A stretch of DNA of 42,688 bases from Desulfoluna butyratoxydans (GTDB lineage: Bacteria; Desulfobacterota; Desulfobacteria; Desulfobacterales; Desulfolunaceae). A program made the translations under genes and the position numbers. Each line of letters starts with the position of its first letter. Position 1 is the stretch's first letter. The stretch covers positions 1-42,688 of the forward strand of contig NZ_CAADHO010000015.1 of NCBI RefSeq assembly GCF_900699765.1, given 5' to 3'. Positions 30,701-39,178 of the stretch are shown in pieces. Below the pieces are notes generated by a model. It saw only the letters and a program-made list of their open reading frames with translations, searched no databases and had not been told where the DNA came from.

Positions 30701-32215
30701 ATGAAAAAAGCTGACGATCAGAAGAAGTTGGCCCGCTGTATTGCCGTGTTCGGCACGGGCTCAGACGTGGGCAAGAGCGTGGTGACCACCGGGCTCTGCC
30801 GGCATTTTGCCGAGCAGGGGCTCAAGGTGGTGCCCTACAAGGCCCAGAACATGTCCAACAACTCCGGGGTGACCCCCGAGGGGCTGGAGATGGGGCGTGC
30901 CCAGATCATCCAGGCCGAAGCCGCGGGCGTGGTGCCCTCGGTGCTGATGAACCCGGTGCTGCTGAAGCCCACCGGGGAGACCGGCTCCCAGGTGGTGCTC
31001 ATGGGCAAGGTGGACGGGGACGAGTCCGCCGCCGCCTACCACAAGAAAAAGGAGCGGTACTTCAATGTCGCTGCCGAGGCCCTGGATCGTCTTCGGGAAG
31101 AGAACGACCTGGTGATCATGGAAGGGGCCGGTTCCTGTGCCGAGGTGAACCTCATGGACGGGGACATCGTGAACTTCCGCATGGCCGACTACGCCGATGC
31201 CGACGTCATCCTCGTGGCCGATATCCACCGGGGCGGGGTCTTCGGGCAGGTGGTGGGAACCCTGGCCTGCCTGCCGGACCACTACGCCGATCGGGTGAAA
31301 GGGGTGGTCATCAACCGGTTCCGTGGCGATATCTCCCTGTTTAAAGACGGCTGCGACTGGATCGAGACCAAAAGCGGAAAGCCTGTCCTCGGGGTGCTTC
31401 CCTGGTACACCGATTTTCATATCGGCTCCGAGGACTCGGTGGTCATCGAGCAGCCCAGGGGGCGCTCGTCCCTTTCGGGTACCAAGCCCGCAGGGGCCGT
31501 GATCCGTCTTCCCTTTATCTCCAATTTTACCGATTTCGAGCCCCTTATGCAGCGGGACGAGATCGAACTCTGCTACCTGGATCGCCCCTGCGACCTCTCT
31601 GAATTTGCTTTTGTCATCATCCCCGGATCCAAAAACACCCGAAAGGACCTGGCCTGGCTCAAGGAGACGGGTTGGGACGCACGCATCAAGGTGTTCTCCC
31701 AAAAAGGGGGGCACGTTGCAGGTATCTGCGGCGGCTACCAGATCCTGGGAGAGAAGATCGAGGATCCCCAGGGCGTGGAAGGCGCGGCCGGAACCGAAGA
31801 GGGCTTGGGGCTCCTGCCCGTTGCCACGGTGATGAAGGCGCCCAAGACCACCACCCTGAGCCGGTTTACTTATAAAGGCATCGAAGGCAGCGGCTACGAG
31901 ATCCACATGGGCACAACCTCCCGCCACGGCGGAGACCCCCTGGTGGCGGTGCTGGAGCGCAACAGTGAGCCCGCAGGGGATCACGACGGCTGCATGGCCC
32001 CGTCCGGAACGGTACTGGGAACCTACATGCACGGCATCTTCGACACCCCGGCCATCGTGGACTCCTGGCTTTCCGATATCGGCATCGACGTGCGTCCCTC
32101 CGACACCGCAGGGGGCCTTGACGCCCGCCAGGAAGCCTACGGCAGGCTTGCCGAACACACACGAACCCACCTGGCCATGGATGCCATTGATACCATGGCG
32201 AAAGGAGAGGCCTGA
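30701..32215 (+). CDS. cobQ: Cobyric acid synthase CbiP/CobQ
   Basis: A 504-residue glutamine-dependent amidotransferase that amidates side chains b, d, e and g of adenosylcobyrinic acid a,c-diamide. The N-terminal domain has FGTGSDVGKSVVTTGLCR, VVPYKAQNMSNNSGVTPEG, GRAQIIQAEAAGV and IMEGAGSCAEVNLMDGD. The glutaminase domain has Cys343 in VAGICGGYQILG and a closing YMHGIFDT. Its ribosome site is furnished by element E8. It abuts cobU (stop TGA, then ATG). Confidence 0.96.
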   Translation: MKKADDQKKLARCIAVFGTGSDVGKSVVTTGLCRHFAEQGLKVVPYKAQNMSNNSGVTPEGLEMGRAQIIQAEAAGVVPSVLMNPVLLKPTGETGSQVVLMGKVDGDESAAAYHKKKERYFNVAAEALDRLREENDLVIMEGAGSCAEVNLMDGDIVNFRMADYADADVILVADIHRGGVFGQVVGTLACLPDHYADRVKGVVINRFRGDISLFKDGCDWIETKSGKPVLGVLPWYTDFHIGSEDSVVIEQPRGRSSLSGTKPAGAVIRLPFISNFTDFEPLMQRDEIELCYLDRPCDLSEFAFVIIPGSKNTRKDLAWLKETGWDARIKVFSQKGGHVAGICGGYQILGEKIEDPQGVEGAAGTEEGLGLLPVATVMKAPKTTTLSRFTYKGIEGSGYEIHMGTTSRHGGDPLVAVLERNSEPAGDHDGCMAPSGTVLGTYMHGIFDTPAIVDSWLSDIGIDVRPSDTAGGLDARQEAYGRLAEHTRTHLAMDAIDTMAKGEA

Positions 32216-32740
32216 ATGGGCTCCTTTACCTTTGTCACCGGAGGCTGCCGGAGCGGAAAGAGCTCCCACGCCCAGAAACTTGCCGAGTCCCTTGCATCGG
32301 ACAACCGACTCTACGTGGCCACCCTTCAGCCCATGGATACCGAGATGGAGAGGCGCGTCACCGATCACCAGGCACAAAGGGATGACTCCTGGTACACCAT
32401 TGAGGAGCCCTACGACATCGTCCGGGTCATTGAAGAGGAGCAGGACAAGGCCGAGGTGATCCTCGTGGACTGCATCACCCTCTGGGTGACCAATCTTTTC
32501 ATGGCTGAGCAGAGCGAAGAAGAGATCTTAGGGTTCGTGGACGAGTTTGCCGAGGCTGCCGCAGCCTCCAAGGTGCCCGTGGTGACCGTTTCCAATGAGG
32601 TGGGCATGGGCATCGTCCCGGACAACACCCTGTCGCGTCAGTTCCGGGATATTCAGGGCGCGGCCAATCAGCGACTTGCCGCACGGGCCCACAAGGTTGT
32701 CTTTACGGTCTCCGGAATTCCCATGACGGTGAAGGGGTGA
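32216..32740 (+). CDS. cobU: Adenosylcobinamide kinase / guanylyltransferase
   Basis: A 174-residue bifunctional enzyme of nucleotide-loop assembly: it phosphorylates adenosylcobinamide and attaches GMP. P-loop GGCRSGKS is at 9-16. His51 in VTDHQAQR is the likely guanylylated His by motif. LVDCITLWVTNLF and VSNEVGMGIVPDN are family blocks. Ribosome site AAAGGAG at the end of cobQ, no intergenic gap. It is immediately followed by cobS. Confidence 0.95.
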   Translation: MGSFTFVTGGCRSGKSSHAQKLAESLASDNRLYVATLQPMDTEMERRVTDHQAQRDDSWYTIEEPYDIVRVIEEEQDKAEVILVDCITLWVTNLFMAEQSEEEILGFVDEFAEAAAASKVPVVTVSNEVGMGIVPDNTLSRQFRDIQGAANQRLAARAHKVVFTVSGIPMTVKG

Positions 32741-32742
32741 GC

Positions 32743-33489
32743 ATGAAGAGCAAGGAATACGTGCTGGATCTTAAGTCGGCCATGCAGTTTTCCACCATCC
32801 TTCCCGTGGGCGCGGGCAATGTGTTCCGCCCCGTGGGCCAGGTGGCCATGTTTCCCGTGGTGGGGCTTATTCTGGGCGGTATCCTCGCCTTTGCGGACGC
32901 CATCCTTTCACACATCTGGCCCCCCATGGTGGTGGGGATCCTGGATACGGTGCTGCTCATGGTCCTCACCGGCGGATTTCACCTGGACGGCCTGGGGGAC
33001 ACGGCCGATGGCCTCTTCAGTCACCGCCCCAAAGAGCGGGTCCTGGAGATCATGAAGGACAGCCGCAGCGGTGCCATGGGTGTTCTGGCCATGATCGCCA
33101 TCCTCTCCATGAAGTGGGCGGGCCTTGCCTCCATGAGCGCACCCGGCTGGAGCCGGGCCCTGCTGCTCATCTCTATCCCCGCCCTTGCCCGGGGCAGCCA
33201 GATTTTCGGTATCGGCCTTTTGCCTTACGGCCGCAAAGAGGGCACCGCCCACGACCTCTTCGGGGACGTGCCCCTGGCAACGCGTCTTCGGTTTATGATT
33301 ATTCCCGTTTTGCTGGCCCTGTGCACCGGCGGCCGGGGTGTGATGGTGCTTCTGGTCTATGCCGCCATCACCGCCGTGCTCCTTGCCTGGTACAAGAAAA
33401 AGATGGGGGGCATCACCGGCGATATGCTGGGCGCCATGACAGAGATCTCCGAAGGGTTTCTCTTCGTGGCCGCCGCCGCAGCCCTCTAA
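32743..33489 (+). CDS. cobS: Adenosylcobinamide-GDP ribazoletransferase CobS
   Basis: A 248-residue integral membrane enzyme joining adenosylcobinamide-GDP to alpha-ribazole (phosphate). The conserved motif GGFHLDGLGDTADGLFSH at about 80-97, followed by ERVLEIMKDSRSGAMG, is the CobS signature; about six membrane spans follow. ATG at 32743 is chosen over a GTG two codons upstream that overlaps the cobU stop. A degenerate element complex follows the stop. Confidence 0.95.
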   Translation: MKSKEYVLDLKSAMQFSTILPVGAGNVFRPVGQVAMFPVVGLILGGILAFADAILSHIWPPMVVGILDTVLLMVLTGGFHLDGLGDTADGLFSHRPKERVLEIMKDSRSGAMGVLAMIAILSMKWAGLASMSAPGWSRALLLISIPALARGSQIFGIGLLPYGRKEGTAHDLFGDVPLATRLRFMIIPVLLALCTGGRGVMVLLVYAAITAVLLAWYKKKMGGITGDMLGAMTEISEGFLFVAAAAAL

Positions 33490-33522
33490 AAGCATGCCTT
33501 CTATGGTTAAAGTGGGCAAGAA

Positions 33523-34065
33523 AAGCCTGCCTTCGGCGGCCAGGTGGGAGCACCTGGAAATCCTATGGCGAATGCATGGAGTCAGGCATCATGCAAACGG
33601 TTTCGGGGCATTCGCGTGATGTTTGACATGGGGCAACCATTTTTGCGGGAGAGGCCCATTTCATTCTTTACCAAACCCGGTGGGGCATAGGTGACTATTC
33701 TGGCTTTCAGGCTCCGCCATGTTGGTGTGAATCATAGCGGCACATTGCATATAATTTTCAGCGTGAAGCGAGTTCAATCGTGGAGGCAGAGCCTCCGTCT
33801 ATCATTCCCAGGCGGAGCCTGGGAACGAAAGCAAATGACTGAGGATATCGTTATCCGTGTCTTTTGAGGTCATTCGCTTCGGGGGGGGCGTCCGCCAACC
33901 GGTGTTGCCGGGACACCAGTGTCATTATGGAGCGCCGCACTCCGGTGCGGCTTTTTTATCCGTCGTTACCCGTGCCGCATAGGAGTGCGGCGCTCCACAT
34001 ACGACGATCAAGGCGCATTCGCAACCTGGGGTATCGCGGATTAACCCCTGGCCACCGGAGGCCTT
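33523..34065. repeat. Composite repeat region with element copy E9
   Basis: No gene. It includes a degenerate inverted element half (CTTCGGCGGCCAGGTG-GGAG-CACCTGG at 33531-33557, H2 ends GCGAATGC/GCATTCGC at 33568-33617). At 33780-33829 is a second-family pair (GGAGGCAGAGCCTCC and TTCCCAGGCGGAGCCTGGGAA). At 33929-33996 is a unit bounded by a perfect 15-bp inverted repeat GGAGCGCCGCACTCC/GGAGTGCGGCGCTCC. A + oriented element right end follows (34014-34062, GGGGT...ACCCC stem then CCACCGGAGGCC). Layout suggests other repeats inserted between two element ends. Confidence 0.65.
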
Positions 34066-34163
34066 GCTTTTGACTTTTTGATTTTTACAGGGTGTGCCTG
34101 ACGGGCCATTCGGTGTATATTTGAAAAAGAATGAAAATCCATGAAAAATAAGGAGTTCGGGTT

Positions 34164-35240
34164 ATGATAATCGGTCATGGAGGCAACATTTACAAGCTGG
34201 CGAAGGATCTGGGGGTAACCCCTTCTGATATTACCGACATGAGCAGCAACCTGAACCCTCTGGGGCCGCCTGAAGGGCTCATGGAGCATCTGGCATCCAA
34301 ACTCTCCACCATTGTCAGCCTGCCGGAGGTGGATGCAGGGCATATCAAGGAGCTGCTGGCGGAAAAGTACGGCATTTCAGCTTCGTCCATTTTGGCCGGT
34401 AACGGCACCACCGAATTTATCTATGCCATCCCCAGGGCCCTTGGGACCAAGCGGGCCCTTATTGTGGGGCCCACCTACGCGGACTACCGGGATGCCTGCG
34501 AGATGTACGGGGCGGATGCGGATTTTCTTTTGACCCGCAAGGAAGACAGGTTTGCCATGGACACCATGGACATTGCCGAAGCCGCTGACGGCTACGACAC
34601 GGTGTTTCTCTGCAACCCCAACAACCCCACGGGCACCATGGCCACGCCTGCGGCCATCAAGGCCATGGCCGAGTCCCGGCCCGACATCCGGTTTGTCATC
34701 GACGAATCCTACCTGCCCTTTGCCTGCGACGCCTACGGACAGAGCGTGGCCCGGTACGGCCTGGCCAACGTGGTGACCCTGAACTCCATGAGCAAGGTGT
34801 TCCGCATCCCCGGCCTGCGCGTGGGTTTTCTCATGGCCCCTGAGGCCATCATCGCCGAGTTTTCCAAGTACGTGCTTCCCTGGTGCGTCAACGCCATGGC
34901 CCAGTCGGCCGTGAATTTTATCCTCTCCGGCGGAGAGGCCATCGACACCTTTCTGGAAGAGACCCGCGCCTACGTCAAAGGCGAAAAAGATCGGTTTGTG
35001 GCCGCCCTTGATGCCATGGACGGGATTATCCCCTACGGCGCTGAAACTTATTTTGTCATCTGCGAGCTCACCGGCGAGAATACCGCAGAAGGCCTCTGGG
35101 CCGCCTTGGCCGAAGAGGCGTTCCTGATCCGCGACTGCACCAACTTCATCGGCATCGAAGGCGAGTTCGTCCGGTTCTCCCTCAAAGACAAAGAGACCAA
35201 CGACAGGCTCCTCGGGCTGCTGAAAAAGCACCTGAAGTAA
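34164..35240 (+). CDS. cobD: L-threonine-O-3-phosphate decarboxylase CobD (PLP-dependent)
   Basis: A 358-residue class I aminotransferase-fold enzyme making (R)-1-amino-2-propanol phosphate, the linker between corrin and nucleotide loop. HGGNIYKLAKDLG at the start and DMSSNLNPLGPPEGL are typical of CobD/CobC. Lys211 in LNSMSKVFRIPGLRVGF would hold PLP; FLCNPNNPTGT and VIDESYLPF are cofactor-binding blocks. The start has AAGGAG upstream. Partner gene cbiB lies 1.8 kb downstream beyond a divergent channel gene. HisC-type aminotransferase activity is the alternative, made unlikely by the context. Confidence 0.9.
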   Translation: MIIGHGGNIYKLAKDLGVTPSDITDMSSNLNPLGPPEGLMEHLASKLSTIVSLPEVDAGHIKELLAEKYGISASSILAGNGTTEFIYAIPRALGTKRALIVGPTYADYRDACEMYGADADFLLTRKEDRFAMDTMDIAEAADGYDTVFLCNPNNPTGTMATPAAIKAMAESRPDIRFVIDESYLPFACDAYGQSVARYGLANVVTLNSMSKVFRIPGLRVGFLMAPEAIIAEFSKYVLPWCVNAMAQSAVNFILSGGEAIDTFLEETRAYVKGEKDRFVAALDAMDGIIPYGAETYFVICELTGENTAEGLWAALAEEAFLIRDCTNFIGIEGEFVRFSLKDKETNDRLLGLLKKHLK

Positions 35241-35262
35241 GCTGGCGTGCAAAACACAAAAA

Positions 35263-35290
35263 AAGGTGCCCCGGTTGTCCGGGGCACCTT
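35263..35290. terminator. Terminator between cobD and the channel gene
   Basis: AAGGTGCCCCGG and CCGGGGCACCTT form a perfect 12-bp stem with TTGT loop. On the minus strand the stem runs straight into seven T, so it mainly serves the channel gene; on the + strand it can stop cobD transcripts less efficiently. Confidence 0.8.
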
Positions 35291-35430
35291 GAATGCCATG
35301 ATGGTTTGTTGATTGAACGGGCGGTGCATTTAGATCTGCCCGCATCGAAGCACCGTGCGGGTTTTCCTGATCCATGGATAAGTCATCAGCCCGTAGGGTG
35401 TACTCTGTGCACCAGAATACGTGCGAACTA

Positions 35431-36600
35431 TCAATCGCTGCCTGTACTCGCCTGAACCAGCATCTGCTCGGGGCCATTGCCCTGGGCCACAGCGGGGCGC
35501 TCTTCCCACGGCATGGTCTCCACGTAGAGGGACTGGCTCGGGAAGGCAAACCCGGATCCTTCCTCCTCCACGATCTCTTTGATGGCGCAGATGAGCTCCT
35601 CTTTTCTCTCCAGCCACTCTCCCCAGACCGTTGTGCGGGTAAAACAATAGATTTTCAAATCGATGGACGAGTCCGAGAAGTTGTCGATGCGAACGAACAG
35701 GGGTGCCGACGGCGGGTTGACAAAGCCTTCGTGTTCGGTGATCCAGGCCTCGATGCGCTGCCGGATGGCCTTGAGCTGGCTTACCGTGGTGCGGTACTCC
35801 AGGCCCACGAGCCAGGAGATGCGGCGGAAGGTCATGGAGGTGAAGTTGGTGACGGTGTTGTCCGAGAGCAGGGTGTTGGGGACAAAGACCGGGGCCTTGT
35901 CGAACCTGCGGATTCGGGTGGAACGGAAGCCGATCTGCTCCACGGTGCCCTCCACCACGCCGTTGACCTGAATCCAGTCTCCGATTTTGAAGCGGCGCTC
36001 GGCAAGGATCAGGATCCCTGAGATGAGGTTCTTGAAGAGGTCCTGGGCCCCCAGTGCCACGGCCACACCAAAGAGTCCGAGACCGGCGATGATGGGGCCG
36101 ACGCGGATACCCCAGATCTCCAGAATGGTGGCACCCCCGATGAGGGCCAGGGCAGCCCGTGTGGCGTTGAAGAACCAGTCCAGAAGGGATCGGTCGAAGA
36201 TCGATTCCAGTTTCTTGAACAGGTGCGAGATGGGCAGGATGATGTTGAAGACGCTCCAGAAGATGGTGAAGGCCACCAGGGATCGGATGAGCTTGTCCAG
36301 AAGAATGGCGGCAGCGCCTTCAAAGCCCAGATATTGCCTGGCGAAAAAGAGGCCAAGGACCACGGGCAGCAAGTTCAGGGGCGGCTCCAGGGCCGTGAGG
36401 ATTTTGTCGTCCAACTCGGAGGTTGTCTTGGCCGTCAGCCGTTTCAGGCGTCTCAAGATGGCCTTGGAGATGGTTTTCCGGAAAAGGAGGAAGGCCAGGA
36501 AGATGAGTGTTGCCACCAGGATGCGGCCGATATCGATACCAAAAAGACCGTTTTGCCAGACATCGAGGACCAGGTCACCAAAGGCTTTCAAGTGTTCCAT
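35431..36600 (-). CDS. MscS-family mechanosensitive ion channel
   Basis: A 389-residue membrane protein. ATG at 36600 with GGGAG about 9 nt upstream is chosen; a TTG at 36630 would add 10 residues. Four hydrophobic segments precede the pore helix region (AGLGLFGVAVALGAQDLFKNLISGILILAERRFKIGDWIQV), the most conserved part of MscS. The beta domain (EGTVEQIGFRSTRIRRFDKAPVFVPNTLL) and an alpha/beta C-terminal domain follow. It releases solutes at hypo-osmotic shock. Oriented against the B12 genes and lying between cobD and cbiB, it has no obvious link to cobalamin. Confidence 0.92.
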   Translation of the reverse strand: MEHLKAFGDLVLDVWQNGLFGIDIGRILVATLIFLAFLLFRKTISKAILRRLKRLTAKTTSELDDKILTALEPPLNLLPVVLGLFFARQYLGFEGAAAILLDKLIRSLVAFTIFWSVFNIILPISHLFKKLESIFDRSLLDWFFNATRAALALIGGATILEIWGIRVGPIIAGLGLFGVAVALGAQDLFKNLISGILILAERRFKIGDWIQVNGVVEGTVEQIGFRSTRIRRFDKAPVFVPNTLLSDNTVTNFTSMTFRRISWLVGLEYRTTVSQLKAIRQRIEAWITEHEGFVNPPSAPLFVRIDNFSDSSIDLKIYCFTRTTVWGEWLERKEELICAIKEIVEEEGSGFAFPSQSLYVETMPWEERPAVAQGNGPEQMLVQASTGSD

Positions 36601-36646
36601 ACGTGTGTGCTCCCAAATTGCGGGGGTCAATATAGTTAATAATAAA

Positions 36647-36838
36647 GTAACTGCTCAGCTCAAAAAAACCTCCGCCTTTGCCCAAAGGCAACGGCGCGAC
36701 AAGAACGTTTGGTAAACAGGTATTTCGCAGGCTTTTTCGGGCTCCGTCGAAACAATACAGCCATAGTTACCTTCAAAACGTTTTTTGCGAAGCTTTTAGT
36801 CAAAAAAGCGACCCGCCGGAGGCATACTGAATAGTTAC
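36647..36838. repeat. Structured dispersed element, copy E10 (internally deleted)
   Basis: The left end GTAACT-GCTCAGCTC-AAAAAAACCTCCGCC is complementary to the right end CCGCCGGAGGCATACTGAATAGTTAC. It shares with E2 the module CCGCC...GCCCAAAGGC...GGCGCGAC and the AAACAGG box but lacks H2 and H3. It lies between the divergent starts of the channel gene and cbiB. Confidence 0.7.
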
Positions 36839-37015
36839 AAAATAAAAAGATATATCATGGCCTTTTTTTTCACCGACTTCAAGACCGAAATTGAGGGGAT
36901 ATCTTCTCTCCTTTCTTGACATTACAAAGGGCTTTCACTAATTCAGTGAGGGGACGCGGCCAATGGCCGTTCTTCCAGTTTTCATAAAGACAGCAACATC
37001 AAATAAGGACGATTC

Positions 37016-37984
37016 ATGTTTCCCATTTCCGAGTGGTACATCCTGCCTGCAGCCTTTCTCTTGGATCTCCTTGTGGGGGATCCCGCGTTTATTCCGCATC
37101 CCATCTGCTGGATGGGCAACCTCATCAGCAAGTCCGAGGCCTTTTTCAGGCGCCTGAAGGTCCCCACGGTGGTCTCCGGCGGGTTGTTTACCGTCTGCAT
37201 GGTGGCTGTTGTGTGGGCCGTTGCCACGGCGGTGATGGCTGTTGCGTCCTATGTGCACGCGGATCTTGCCCGGGTGGTGGAGATTCTGATGATCTGGTTT
37301 GCCATCTCCACGCGGTCCCTGAAAAAAGCGGCCCTGGCCGTGTCCGACGCCCTGCGCATGGGCGGGCTCGAAGCGGCCCGCGCCAAGGTGGGGATGATCG
37401 TGGGGCGGGACACCTCGCAGCTCGATGAGCGGGGCGTGCTCAAGGCGGCGGTGGAGACCGTGGCCGAGAACCTGGTGGATGGTGTGATCTCCCCTCTTTT
37501 TTTCGCAGCCCTGGGCGGGGCACCCCTGGCCATGACCTACAAGATGGTTAACACCCTGGATTCCATGGTGGGGTACCGAAACGAGACGTACATCGCCTTC
37601 GGCAAGGTTTCGGCCCGGCTGGATGATGTGGTCAATTTCATCCCGGCACGGCTCTCCGTTTTTTGCGTGGCCGCAGCCAACTACGGCATTGCCCGACGCT
37701 GGAAAGAGATCCTGCGCGCTGCCTTCCGGGACGGCCGCAACCACCTGAGCCCCAACGCCGGGTATCCGGAAGCCTCCTTTGCCGAAGCCCTGGAGGTGAC
37801 CATGGGAGGGCCCTCCGTCTATTTCGGCAAGGTGGTGGACAAGGACTACATCTGCGAAGAGTACAAAGAAAACCCCTACGTACCGGCCACCGTGGAGAGT
37901 GCCTGCCGTCTGATGGTCTGGTCGGCCGCGGTGTCCCTTTTCGGGGCCATGACCCTCGCTCACCTGATGAATATGGTGGCTTGA
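37016..37984 (+). CDS. cbiB: Adenosylcobinamide-phosphate synthase CbiB
   Basis: A 322-residue membrane protein that joins the aminopropanol (phosphate) linker to adenosylcobyric acid. It opens LPAAFLLDLLVGDPAFIPHPICWMGNLI, the family signature (lDl..gDP...PHPV...G). DTSQLDERGVLKAAVETVAENLVDGVISPLFF and KMVNTLDSMVGYRNE follow, and GYPEASFAEALEV near the end. About four membrane spans. ATG start at 37016, with AAGGA about 7 nt upstream. It completes the set with CobD. Confidence 0.95.
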   Translation: MFPISEWYILPAAFLLDLLVGDPAFIPHPICWMGNLISKSEAFFRRLKVPTVVSGGLFTVCMVAVVWAVATAVMAVASYVHADLARVVEILMIWFAISTRSLKKAALAVSDALRMGGLEAARAKVGMIVGRDTSQLDERGVLKAAVETVAENLVDGVISPLFFAALGGAPLAMTYKMVNTLDSMVGYRNETYIAFGKVSARLDDVVNFIPARLSVFCVAAANYGIARRWKEILRAAFRDGRNHLSPNAGYPEASFAEALEVTMGGPSVYFGKVVDKDYICEEYKENPYVPATVESACRLMVWSAAVSLFGAMTLAHLMNMVA

Positions 37985-38166
37985 CCACGGGTGGGTGTGG
38001 TATAGATTATCCTTTTTGATTCAACCATGTAGGATGCGGACGGATGCGGGCAGTGCCTGCGTCCGGCGACTGCGTTCTGCGATGACCACAATACGGTCCG
38101 GAGTCCGGATTATCCCGGGGTGCGCGGGGAGTGTCGCACCGGAAGTGAAGCCAAGAGATTTAACGC

Positions 38167-39105
38167 ATGAATATCGCATTTGATTTGATGAAGGTAACGG
38201 AGGCCGCAGCCATTGAAGCGGCCAAATGGGTTGGCACCGGACGCAAGAAAGCCGGAGACGGTGCGGCGGTGGCCGCCATGCGCCAGGCGTTTTCAAACAT
38301 CAACCTGGCAGGCCGCGTGGTCATTGGCGAGGGGGAAAAAGACGAAGCCCCCATGCTCTACACCGGTGAAGAGGTGGGCAACGGCCGCGGCCTTGCCGTG
38401 GACATTGCCGTGGACCCCGTGGAAGGCACCAACCTTATGGCCCTGGGGCGTCCCAACGCCATCGCCGTTCTTGGTGCAGCACCCCGCGGCTCCATGTACG
38501 ATCCCGGCCCCAGCTTTTACATGAAAAAGCTCGTGGTGCCCAAAGAGGCTGCCCAGGTGGTGGACATCGACGCCCCTGTGGAGGACAACCTGGACAACAC
38601 GGCCAGGGCCCTGGGCAAGGATGTCCGGGACCTGGTGATCTTTGTCCTGGACAAGCCCCGTCACGTGGAGCTGATCCAGCGTATCCGTGCCAAGGGGGCC
38701 AGGGTTCAGCTCCACACCGACGGTGACGTGGCAGGCTCTCTCATGGCTGTGACCCCGGATTCCGGCGTGGACATGATGATGGGCACCGGCGGCACCCCCG
38801 AAGGCGTGATCTCTGCCTGCGCGGTGGTGGCCCTGGGCGGGGCGATCTTCGGCCGCCTGGATCCCAAGACCGAGGAAGAGCGGGACACCGTCATCAAGTA
38901 CGGCACCGACATCAATAAGCTTCTTACCACCACCGACCTCGTGGACAGCGAGAAGGCCTGCTTTGTGGCCACCGGCATCTCCGGCGGCACCTTTTTGGCC
39001 GGTGTGGAAAACGACGCCTCTGGTATCGTGACCCACTCCATGGTCCTTGACGGCGGCTCCGGCCACCTGTGCATGGTCCGTTCCGTCCACACAAACATGG
39101 TGTAA
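38167..39105 (+). CDS. glpX: Class II fructose-1,6-bisphosphatase GlpX
   Basis: A 312-residue cytosolic phosphatase of gluconeogenesis. VVIGEGEKDEAPMLYTGEEVG and DPVEGTN (83-89) are the metal-binding motifs of the Li+-sensitive phosphatase superfamily; HTDGDVAGSLMAV and GTGGTPEGVISACAVVALGG confirm GlpX. Length is normal. It stands alone between cbiB (180 nt) and pepA (73 nt) and could be co-transcribed with pepA. Confidence 0.95.
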   Translation: MNIAFDLMKVTEAAAIEAAKWVGTGRKKAGDGAAVAAMRQAFSNINLAGRVVIGEGEKDEAPMLYTGEEVGNGRGLAVDIAVDPVEGTNLMALGRPNAIAVLGAAPRGSMYDPGPSFYMKKLVVPKEAAQVVDIDAPVEDNLDNTARALGKDVRDLVIFVLDKPRHVELIQRIRAKGARVQLHTDGDVAGSLMAVTPDSGVDMMMGTGGTPEGVISACAVVALGGAIFGRLDPKTEEERDTVIKYGTDINKLLTTTDLVDSEKACFVATGISGGTFLAGVENDASGIVTHSMVLDGGSGHLCMVRSVHTNMV

Positions 39106-39178
39106 TCCGCACGCAAATGACCGGAGTATTGCTCCTTACGCTCTTTCTGTATAACCGCACCTTTGATTGGAGAACTCT

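Noticed and set aside
30761..32377. Minus-strand frame of 538 codons opposite cobQ
   Set aside because: Antisense shadow caused by high GC at third positions; His/Gly/Val-rich with no domains, while cobQ on the + strand is unmistakable.
36915..36945. Promoter TTGACA upstream of cbiB
   Set aside because: A perfect -35 is followed at 17 nt by TAATTC, which matches the -10 consensus poorly; too weak to annotate.
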